Source of the DNA: Blastochloris tepida
GTDB taxonomy: Bacteria > Pseudomonadota > Alphaproteobacteria > Rhizobiales > Xanthobacteraceae
DNA: 64,000 nucleotides
NCBI RefSeq assembly: GCF_003966715.1
Contig: NZ_AP018907.1
Location: 360,001-424,000 of the forward strand
Direction: 5' to 3'
Made by a program: the position numbers and the translations under genes. Shown here piece after piece: positions 35,141-42,100 of this stretch. Numbering within the stretch: the stretch's first letter is position 1; every line of letters starts with the position of its first letter. The notes beneath the pieces are model-generated. The model had not been told where the DNA came from, ran no database searches, and saw only the letters and a list, made by a program, of their open reading frames with translations.

Positions 35141-36451
35141 ATGTTGGACCTCTCACCGCGCCCGGGCGATCTCGAGCCGATCGAAACCGCCTCGCGCGAC
35201 GAACTGTCGGCGGTGCAGTTCGAGCGCCTGAAATGGACGCTGCGCCACGCCTATGAGAACGTCCCGCATTACCGTGCCAAGTTCGCCGCCGCCGGCGTCC
35301 ATCCCGACGACCTGAAGACCCTGGCCGATCTCGGCAAATTCCCCTTCACCACCAAGCAGGACCTGCGTGACACCTATCCCTTCGGCATGTTCGCGGTGCC
35401 GCAGTCGCAGGTGCTCCGCGTCCACGCTTCCTCCGGCACCACCGGCCGGCCGACCGTGGTCGGCTACTCCAAGGCCGACATCGACATGTGGGCCGACGTG
35501 ATGGCGCGCTCGATGCGCGCGGCCGGCGCCCGGCCGGGCATGAAGGTCCACGTCTCCTATGGCTATGGCCTGTTCACCGGCGGGCTCGGCGCCCATTACG
35601 GCGCGGAGCGGCTGGGCTGCACCGTCATTCCGGTGTCCGGCGGCATGACCGAGCGTCAGGTGCAGCTGATGCGCGACTTCCAGCCCGACGTCATCATGGT
35701 GACGCCGTCCTACATGCTGGCGCTGCTCGACGAGTTCCGGCGCATCAAGGTCGACGCCCGCACCTGCAGCCTGAAGGTCGGCATGTTCGGCGCCGAGCCG
35801 TGGACCAACGCCATGCGCCACGAGATCGAGGAGGCGTTCGACATGCACGCCATCGACGTCTACGGCCTGTCGGAGGTGATCGGCCCGGGCGTCGCAAATG
35901 AGTGCGTCGAGACCAAGGACGGCCTGCACGTCTGGGAGGACCACTTCTATCCCGAGATCATCGATCCGGTGACCGGGGCGGTGCTGCCGGACGGCGAATT
36001 CGGCGAGCTGGTGTTCACGTCCCTCACCAAGGAGGCGATGCCGATCATCCGCTACCGCACCCGTGATCTCAGCCGGCTCCTGCCCGGCACCGCGCGCTCG
36101 ATGCGGCGGATGGAGAAGGTGTCGGGCCGCTCCGACGATATGATCATCCTGCGCGGCGTCAACGTGTTTCCGAGCCAGATCGAGGAGCAGATCCTCAAAT
36201 GCTCGGGGCTCGCGCCGCACTACGTCATCGAGCTCGGCCGAGAAGGCCGCCTCGACACCATGAGCGTGCTGGTCGAGGCTCGGCCGGAAGCCACCGACGC
36301 GGCCGTCCGCGCCACCCAGGCCAAGGAGCTGATGCACCACGTCAAGGCGGTGGTGGGCGTCTCCGTCCGGGTCAATGTGGTCGATCCCAATTCGATCGAG
36401 CGCTCGATCGGCAAGGCCAAGCGCGTGCTCGACATGCGGCCCAGGGAATAG
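35141..36451 (+). CDS. paaK: Phenylacetate-CoA ligase
   Basis: A 436-residue AMP-forming ligase that makes phenylacetyl-CoA. The ATP motif is HASSGTTGRPTVVGY; the family-specific MFGAEPWTNAMRHEIEEAF, DVYGLSEVIGPGVANEC and the hinge GRSDDMIILRGVNVFPSQIEE are all present, with the catalytic Lys near the end (IGKAKRV). AAGGA precedes ATG 35141. No paaABCDE epoxidase genes are seen here, so the ligase more likely serves CoA activation of aryl acids linked to the ior/kor enzymes. Confidence 0.95.
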   Translation: MLDLSPRPGDLEPIETASRDELSAVQFERLKWTLRHAYENVPHYRAKFAAAGVHPDDLKTLADLGKFPFTTKQDLRDTYPFGMFAVPQSQVLRVHASSGTTGRPTVVGYSKADIDMWADVMARSMRAAGARPGMKVHVSYGYGLFTGGLGAHYGAERLGCTVIPVSGGMTERQVQLMRDFQPDVIMVTPSYMLALLDEFRRIKVDARTCSLKVGMFGAEPWTNAMRHEIEEAFDMHAIDVYGLSEVIGPGVANECVETKDGLHVWEDHFYPEIIDPVTGAVLPDGEFGELVFTSLTKEAMPIIRYRTRDLSRLLPGTARSMRRMEKVSGRSDDMIILRGVNVFPSQIEEQILKCSGLAPHYVIELGREGRLDTMSVLVEARPEATDAAVRATQAKELMHHVKAVVGVSVRVNVVDPNSIERSIGKAKRVLDMRPRE

Positions 36452-36512
36452 CAAGGGAATAGACAAGCCGGGGCAGGGCGTTGCCGGGGCCGGCCCGCTC
36501 TGCGACACTCGC

Positions 36513-36633
36513 ACTGTTTCCGGTTGATCCCTTCGGGATACCGGAAACGATCTCGCCGAAAATCCTTGTTCGAGGACGGGATTTTCGGCGAATGGAATAC
36601 GGTTCTCCGGCCCTTGGGCCGGAAACCGTATGA
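36513..36633 (+). repeat. Three-hairpin repeat, copy 4
   Basis: Full copy with H1 (CTGTTTCCGG/CCGGAAACGA), H2 (CTCGCCGAAAATCC/GGGATTTTCGGCGA) and H3 (ATACGGTTCTCCGGCCC/GGGCCGGAAACCGTAT). It lies 61 bases after paaK and before the cytochrome gene. Confidence 0.9.
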
Positions 36634-36678
36634 TCCCGCCACGCTTCGCGGCATCGCGACAAACGCAGCAGGTGCATC

Positions 36679-37011
36679 ATGCGGCTTTCTGGAACCGGCA
36701 TCGCCCTCGGGGCTTCGATCGTGTGGCTCGCGCTGGCGGGCGCAGGGCAGCCGGTGGCGGCGCCGGGCGCCGATGCGGCGGCCGGCCGGGTGCTGGCCGA
36801 GCGCTGGTGCTCCGGCTGTCATCTGGTCGATGACCAGCAGCCGCAGGGCAATGACGGGGTGCCGACCTTCCGCTCGATCGGCGCCAAGCCCTGGACGGAC
36901 GCCACCTTCGCCGCCGCCATCGCTTCGCCGCACCCGCCGATGCCGAAGCTCGACCTCACCCGCAAGGAGATGGCCGACCTGCTCGCCTTCGTCCGCAGCC
37001 GGGCGCAGTGA
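36679..37011 (+). CDS. Small exported c-type cytochrome
   Basis: A 110-residue class I cytochrome c: signal peptide (1 to about 27), haem-binding CSGCH (residues 44-48), and an axial Met probably in PPMPKLDL. The C-terminal helix is MADLLAFVRSRAQ. Small single-haem proteins of this kind carry electrons in the periplasm; the partner is unknown. It stands alone after a repeat. Confidence 0.9.
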   Translation: MRLSGTGIALGASIVWLALAGAGQPVAAPGADAAAGRVLAERWCSGCHLVDDQQPQGNDGVPTFRSIGAKPWTDATFAAAIASPHPPMPKLDLTRKEMADLLAFVRSRAQ

Positions 37012-37043
37012 TACGAAACCGGGCCTGAGCTGCCGCCCAGGCG

Positions 37044-38120
37044 TCAGGGGTTGGCGGCGCGGGCCTGAAGGGTGCGGATGCGCTCGGCGAGCGAGGCGGG
37101 AGCCGCGGGCGCCTCCGTGCCCGCCCCGTTCAGTCTGGCGGGTTCGGCGATCAGCGCCGGGATCGGCGAGCCGGGTCCCTCGATCTGGGCGGTGAGGCGG
37201 GCGATCTCGGCGGCGACGTCGGTGATGCGTTCGCGCAGCAGCGCGTTCTCGCTGCGCTCGGCCGCGCCGGTGCCCTCGGCCTGCCGCTTGGCCTCGACCA
37301 GATCATGCCGCAGCCGGGCGATCTCCTCGCGGGCCTGGGCCAGCGCACTCTCCAGCACGCCATTCTCGGTGGTCAGCGCCGCCATTGCGGCGTTGAGCGC
37401 GGCGGGGCCGCGCTCGGCCTCGCCTTCGAGCACGGCGATGCGCTTCATCAGCATGTCGCGCTCGCGCACATGGCCGGCCAGCCGGTTCTCGAGGTCGGCG
37501 AGGCGGACGGCCATGCGCGCGGCCCGGTTGCGCTCGTCGAGGACCTGCTCCAGCTCCTGCTCCCGCGCCGCAAGCCGCTGGCGCAGGCTCGCCGCCTGGG
37601 CGGTGAGCGTGGCGATCTCGGCCTTCTGGTCGTGCGACAGGTTGGCGGTCTCATCGACGAGCCGCTGCAGGCCGGCGAGCGAGGCCTCGCGGTCCGACAG
37701 CAGAGCGGAGACCTGTTCGAGCGTCTGGGTGCGGGCGGCAAGCTCCTGCTGCACGGCGGCCAGATGGTCGGCCAGCGCCCGGTCCTGCGAGCCCAGCGCC
37801 TGCAGGCTCGCGTCCTTCTCGGCAAGCTCGGCCTTGAGGGCGAGGATGGTCTCGGTCCTGCGGCCGATCTCGGCCAGCTGCTCGGCGGACTTCTGGCGCA
37901 GCGTCTCGGCCTCGATCTCCACCCGCCGGACGGCCACCGCATATTCGGCGCGGATCTGGTCCTTGTCGGCCTGGATCTCGGCGAGCGAGACCGGCACGAG
38001 GCTCTCGATCCGCCGGCGGGTGAGGCGGACGGCGCGGTTCCACACCGCCGGCATCGCGGTGAGCGCGAGCGCGGTGGCCAGGAGGAAGCCGAGGGCGAAA
38101 TACATGATCGCTTCGATCAT
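37044..38120 (-). CDS. Membrane-anchored coiled-coil protein
   Basis: A 358-residue protein with one N-terminal membrane helix (about residues 4-24), a basic stretch, then a long heptad-like coiled coil (about 45-320) rich in Leu, Glu, Gln and Arg, and a short Pro/Ala tail ending RIRTLQARAANP. Topology suggests a cytoplasmic coil anchored in the inner membrane. I know of similar uncharacterised proteins in Rhizobiales; no catalytic motif is seen. ATG 38120 places the helix at the N-terminus. Confidence 0.82.
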   Translation of the reverse strand: MIEAIMYFALGFLLATALALTAMPAVWNRAVRLTRRRIESLVPVSLAEIQADKDQIRAEYAVAVRRVEIEAETLRQKSAEQLAEIGRRTETILALKAELAEKDASLQALGSQDRALADHLAAVQQELAARTQTLEQVSALLSDREASLAGLQRLVDETANLSHDQKAEIATLTAQAASLRQRLAAREQELEQVLDERNRAARMAVRLADLENRLAGHVRERDMLMKRIAVLEGEAERGPAALNAAMAALTTENGVLESALAQAREEIARLRHDLVEAKRQAEGTGAAERSENALLRERITDVAAEIARLTAQIEGPGSPIPALIAEPARLNGAGTEAPAAPASLAERIRTLQARAANP

Positions 38121-38452
38121 GTGCGACCTTTCTGCGGGAGCCGGCGGCGAGCGCCGCGGCCCCGGCCTTGAGAAGCGCCGCATGCCCTGGGCCGAACGGA
38201 CGATTTCCGGCAGGGACACGCTCCCGGAACGCGGTTCCGGGGCCGCGCGGCCCGGGCGTTGCGGCGGGCCGCGATTTCGCAGCATTCATGCCATGGCGGC
38301 ACGGCGGCTGCCAGTAAAAGCACGGCCCGCCGCAGCACAAAGATGCGGTGGCGGACCAGGGGCGCCGCCGTTGCGGCCGCCGGAGGATCCCGCAGGATCC
38401 GTCACGATGCGGCAGGCGGCCCGGCAGGGAGCGCAGCAGGCCGCAACCCGGG
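38121..38452. other. Intergenic region, no gene seen
   Basis: About 330 bases between two minus-strand genes. Open frames here have Arg/Ala-rich shadow composition and no ribosome sites. It should include the promoter of the coiled-coil gene. No repeat family of this window was recognised in it. Confidence 0.4.
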
Positions 38453-39049
38453 TCAGAACGGGTTCCAGGTCGGCTGCCGCGTGAACTTCAGATAGCCGAC
38501 ATTGGCGCCGAGACGCAGGCCGATGCCCGAGCGGATCGGCACCACCGTCACGCCATCGGCGGTGAGCGCGGTGATGCCGAAGCCGGCGACCAGATAGGCC
38601 GAGCCGGCGATGCCGGGGAAGCGCTGGAAGATGTCGGTCACCTGCCGCATGTTGTAGACCAGCATCATGGTGCGGGCGCCGTCGCCGCCGAAGTCGAAGC
38701 CGAGCGAGGGCCCCTGCCAGAACACCGGCATGTCGCCGGCATTGCGGGTGTAGAGCGTGCCCTCGCCATAGCGCAGGCCGACGGCGAAGGCGCCGGTGCC
38801 CTCCTGGCCGAGGATGTAGCCGTTCGGCAGGCCCCATTTCGACACCACGTCCTGGATGGCTTCGGCCAGCCCGCGCGAGATGCTGCCGAAGAAGCTGTGG
38901 CCGGCCTGGACCAGCTCGTCGGGCTTGAAATGGCCGACGCGGCTCTGCGGGGGCGGCGCCTGATCGTGACCCTGGGCCTGACCGGGTGCGAACGGGGCGC
39001 CGGCAAGAACAGCAAGGAGGGCGAACAGCAGAATCCGAAGGCGGATCAT
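38453..39049 (-). CDS. eipA: EipA-like DUF1134 envelope protein
   Basis: A 198-residue exported protein: signal peptide to about residue 24, then the DUF1134 domain (GHSFFGSISRGLAEAIQDVVSKWGLPNGYI in parts, LGFDFGGDGARTMMLVYNM, FPGIAGSAYLVAGFG, GANVGYLKFT). EipA is a periplasmic beta-barrel-fold protein needed for envelope integrity in Brucella and Caulobacter. The start at 39049 gives the signal peptide; GAAGGAT-type spacing before it is modest. Confidence 0.9.
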   Translation of the reverse strand: MIRLRILLFALLAVLAGAPFAPGQAQGHDQAPPPQSRVGHFKPDELVQAGHSFFGSISRGLAEAIQDVVSKWGLPNGYILGQEGTGAFAVGLRYGEGTLYTRNAGDMPVFWQGPSLGFDFGGDGARTMMLVYNMRQVTDIFQRFPGIAGSAYLVAGFGITALTADGVTVVPIRSGIGLRLGANVGYLKFTRQPTWNPF

Positions 39050-39192
39050 CGGTCGTGCTCCGGTTGGACGGGATGAAGGATTAACGCGGCGCTCACCGCC
39101 CGTTCCTATACTCGGTCTGGTACGCGATCTTGGCGAAGGTTCTCCGCGCCGCAGGCGGCGCGAATCGCCACAGCGAAGGCAAAGTAATAGAC

Positions 39193-39699
39193 ATGAGTAT
39201 GGCGTGTACTGGGCAGTCGCGGTGGCGGGCGCTCCGCCGGTGGCGCCCCGCGTGGCCAGCGCTCCTGATCGCCTTTGCACTGCTCGGCTCGGCCGTGGCC
39301 GCCACCAATGAGCGGGTGGTGGCCGACCGCCATTCGGGCCTGGCGCTGTGGGGCTACGACCCGGTGGCCTACCATTTGGAGGGCGCGGCCCGGCAGGGCA
39401 GCGCCAAGTATGAGCTTGCGCACGCGAATGTCGTCTGGCGCTTCGTCAATGCCGGCAACCTCGCCGCCTTCAAGGAGGCGCCCGACGACTATATGCCGGC
39501 GTTCGGCGGCCACGATCCCTCGGCGGTGGCCCGCAAGGCGGCGGTGCCCGGCAATCCCGAAGTGTTCGCGGTGTGGTCCGGCCGGCTCCTGCTGTTCCGC
39601 AACGAGGCCAGCCGCGAGCGGTTCTTCACCGATCCGGCAAACGCCTTCCGGGCCGCCGAATCCGGCTGGGACGAGGCCGCCAGGACGCTGCCGCGGTGA
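39193..39699 (+). CDS. Exported YHS-domain protein
   Basis: A 168-residue protein with an N-terminal membrane or signal helix (about residues 20-38) and a YHS-like domain: GLALWGYDPVAYHLEGAARQGSAKYEL, then WRFVNAGNLAAFKEAPDDYMPAFGGH. YHS domains are often tied to metal handling, but this exported subgroup lacks a known function. ATG 39193 is the best start; the frame extends to 39130. Confidence 0.85.
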   Translation: MSMACTGQSRWRALRRWRPAWPALLIAFALLGSAVAATNERVVADRHSGLALWGYDPVAYHLEGAARQGSAKYELAHANVVWRFVNAGNLAAFKEAPDDYMPAFGGHDPSAVARKAAVPGNPEVFAVWSGRLLLFRNEASRERFFTDPANAFRAAESGWDEAARTLPR

Positions 39700-39754
39700 G
39701 ACAGTCGTCCGGGCGATCGGCCTGGAATCGTGGTCGGAAGACCGCTGCCCAGGT

Positions 39755-40110
39755 GGGCTACGGTATTCACGGATCTGATTCTGTGCTGAGCCATCAATGG
39801 CTTAATGGACAGGCTGCGGATGTCTCATCGAGAACGCGGTGGATCGGCAGTTACCGGGGGCCGCAGGATTGAACTCGTCATGCCCGCGCTTGCAGCCAAG
39901 CTTGCGCAGGCTGCATGAATTTGCCTGCGCGGGCATCCACGTCTTGAAAACCTATTTGAAAACAAAGACGTGGATGGCCGGGACAAGCCCGGCCATGACG
40001 ACGGCGGGCTTGTGCCAGACGCCGCAGGCGCAAATCACGCCGAAAGAGATCGCGTTTCGGCTCGATCTCTCTCGGCCCAGGCGATTCAGATCCGTGAATG
40101 CCGTAGGCCC
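39755..40110. repeat. MITE-like 356-bp element with terminal inverted repeats
   Basis: GGGCTACGGTATTCACGGATCTGA (39755-39778) is repeated in inverted form at 40086-40110 with one gap and one mismatch. Between them are nested hairpins: ATGCCCGCGC/GCGCGGGCAT, CCACGTCTT/AAGACGTGG and GGCCGGGACAAGCCCGGCC. No gene lies inside. Size, termini and lack of coding capacity suggest a miniature transposable element, but no clear target duplication was found. Confidence 0.6.
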
Positions 40111-40142
40111 GGGTGGGAGAGGGAAGAAAGAAGCAGCGCCGG

Positions 40143-40964
40143 TCAATCCGAGGCCGGCGCGCCCGAGGCCCGGAAGCCGTTGACGGCAAAGCCTTCCTCC
40201 GCCTTGCCATAGAGGAGGGGCGAGCCGTCCGGCGCCGTCACCGTGCCGCCGGCGGCGATCAGCAGCGCGTGGCCGGCGGCGATGTCCCATTCGCGCACCA
40301 TGCCCAGCCGCAGATAGAGGTCAGCCCGGCCCTCGGCGATGACGGCGAACTTCAGCGCCGAGCCGAGCCTGAGGCAGGTCGTTGGGCCGAGCGCGGCCAC
40401 CGCCCGCTCGGTCTCCGGGTCGAGATGGGTGCGGCTCAGCGCCACGGTCGGCACCGCCGGGCGCGGCCGGCAATGGATCGGCTGCCAGGCCGAGCGCGGC
40501 GCGAGCCCGTCCCGCGCCGGGGCGGCCCGCCAGGCGCCGGCGCCGACCAGCCCGAGCCAGGTGTCGCCGCCCACCGGCGCGTGCACCACGCCGAGCACCG
40601 GCCGGCCACCGACGACGAGCGCGATATTGACGGCGTATTCGCCGTTGCCGGCCAGGAATTCCTTGGTGCCGTCGAGCGGATCGACCAGGAACAGCCTGTC
40701 CTTGGCCGGGGGCACGATGCCGGCCGCCACCGCCTCCTCGGAGGCCGCCGGAATGCCGGGGCAGAGGTCGGCGAGGCCGGCGAGCACGATCGCCTCCGAG
40801 GCCCGGTCGGCCTCGGTGACAGGGCTGCCGTCCGCCTTCAGGTGGGCCGGGGCGCCGGCGGTGCGCACCGCCTCGATGCGGCGGCCGGCCTGGACGGCGA
40901 GGTTGCCCAGAGCGGCGAGCAGGTCGAGGTCACGCAGGCGGCAATCGCCGTTCGAATCAATCAT
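40143..40964 (-). CDS. cysQ: 3'(2'),5'-bisphosphate nucleotidase
   Basis: A 273-residue inositol-phosphatase-fold enzyme that removes 3'-phosphate from PAP/PAPS, protecting sulfate assimilation. Metal ligands are in SEEAVAAG, DPLDGTKEF and REWDIAAGHALL. The length and DGTKEF motif match CysQ rather than inositol monophosphatase. ATG 40964 (MIDSNGD) is preferred; a TTG nine bases upstream is also in frame. Confidence 0.93.
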   Translation of the reverse strand: MIDSNGDCRLRDLDLLAALGNLAVQAGRRIEAVRTAGAPAHLKADGSPVTEADRASEAIVLAGLADLCPGIPAASEEAVAAGIVPPAKDRLFLVDPLDGTKEFLAGNGEYAVNIALVVGGRPVLGVVHAPVGGDTWLGLVGAGAWRAAPARDGLAPRSAWQPIHCRPRPAVPTVALSRTHLDPETERAVAALGPTTCLRLGSALKFAVIAEGRADLYLRLGMVREWDIAAGHALLIAAGGTVTAPDGSPLLYGKAEEGFAVNGFRASGAPASD

Positions 40965-41074
40965 GTTGCCCAATCGCGCCGTCAGCCTTGGCAGCGCGGG
41001 GCATGCCGGTGTATCCGAACCCAGCCGCGACGTCGGCGAATCGTGGCACTCTCTCCGGCCACCGGAAGGCTCCC

Positions 41075-41830
41075 ATGTCGAACGCTCCGATGTCGAACGC
41101 TCCGATGTCCGACCCTTTCAAGTCCGAGGCTCCCAAGGCTGACGCTCCCAAGGCCGATGCTCCCAAGGCTGAGGCTTTCAAGACCGAGGCTGCGGCCTCC
41201 GAGGTGTTCGCCCTCGAAGGCCTCGATCTTGCGGCTCTTGTCGCGAGCCGCGTCTGTCATGATGTCATCAGCCCGGTCGGGGCGATCGTCAATGGCCTGG
41301 AGGTTCTCGACGAGAACAACCAGGACGAGGACATGCGGGCCTTCGCCCTCAACCTCATCCGCAAGAGCGCGCGGCAGGCCTCGGCCCGCCTGCAGTTCTG
41401 CCGGCTGGCGTTCGGCGCCGCCGGCTCGGCCGGCGCCGAGGTCGATACCGGCGATGCCGAGACGGTCGCCCGCGGCGTGCTCGACGACGAGCGCACCAAG
41501 CTGATCTGGGACGTGCCGCGCCGGCTGATGCCGAAGAACCGGGTGAAGCTCCTGCTCAATCTGGTGGTGCTGGCGGGCAACACGATCCCGCGCGGCGGCG
41601 TCATCCAGGTGCGCAGCGAAGGCGACGGCTTCCGGGTGGTGGCCGAAGGCACCAATCCGCGCGTGCCCGCCGGCATCCGCGAGCTTCTGGCCGGCCATCC
41701 CGCCAACGGCCATATCGACGGCACTCTGATCCAGCCCTTCTATACCGGGCTGCTCGCCCGCACCGCCGGCCTGAGCGTGACGGTGGCGGTGGAGCCGGGC
41801 GGCGTGTCGTTCAACGTCGCCAGCGCCTGA
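41075..41830 (+). CDS. chpT: Histidine phosphotransferase ChpT
   Basis: A 251-residue phosphotransfer protein that, in Caulobacter, passes phosphate from CckA to CtrA and CpdR. The phosphoacceptor is His62 in SRVCHDVISPVGAIVNGLEVL; the C-terminus is a degenerate ATPase-like fold (LIQPFYTGLLARTAGLSVTV). The N-terminal 40 residues consist of two short tandem repeats (MSNAP x2, then KADAP x2 with variants) probably unstructured. GGAAGG precedes ATG 41075. ctrA lies 7 kb away. Confidence 0.92.
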   Translation: MSNAPMSNAPMSDPFKSEAPKADAPKADAPKAEAFKTEAAASEVFALEGLDLAALVASRVCHDVISPVGAIVNGLEVLDENNQDEDMRAFALNLIRKSARQASARLQFCRLAFGAAGSAGAEVDTGDAETVARGVLDDERTKLIWDVPRRLMPKNRVKLLLNLVVLAGNTIPRGGVIQVRSEGDGFRVVAEGTNPRVPAGIRELLAGHPANGHIDGTLIQPFYTGLLARTAGLSVTVAVEPGGVSFNVASA

Positions 41831-42100
41831 CCCTGCACCCCTGCCGCTACGCGGCGGCGCGGCGCCTCCGGTAACCGTTTCGAGCGGGCCGGATGCGCGC
41901 GGTACGTGCGCGAGGATCAATACTGGCGCAATCCTGGTTTGTGCGAGCGAATACCGTAAACGGATTGTCTACCTTACCGGCCGGGCAATGGTTCCCGCCG
42001 ATTCATTTCAGTCAATTTTAACGCATGTCTCCGACACTGCCTGAATGATCCGGGCGATCGTCCGGTTCAGTCCGCCATGTGCGACCGAGGCGTGCCCCTC

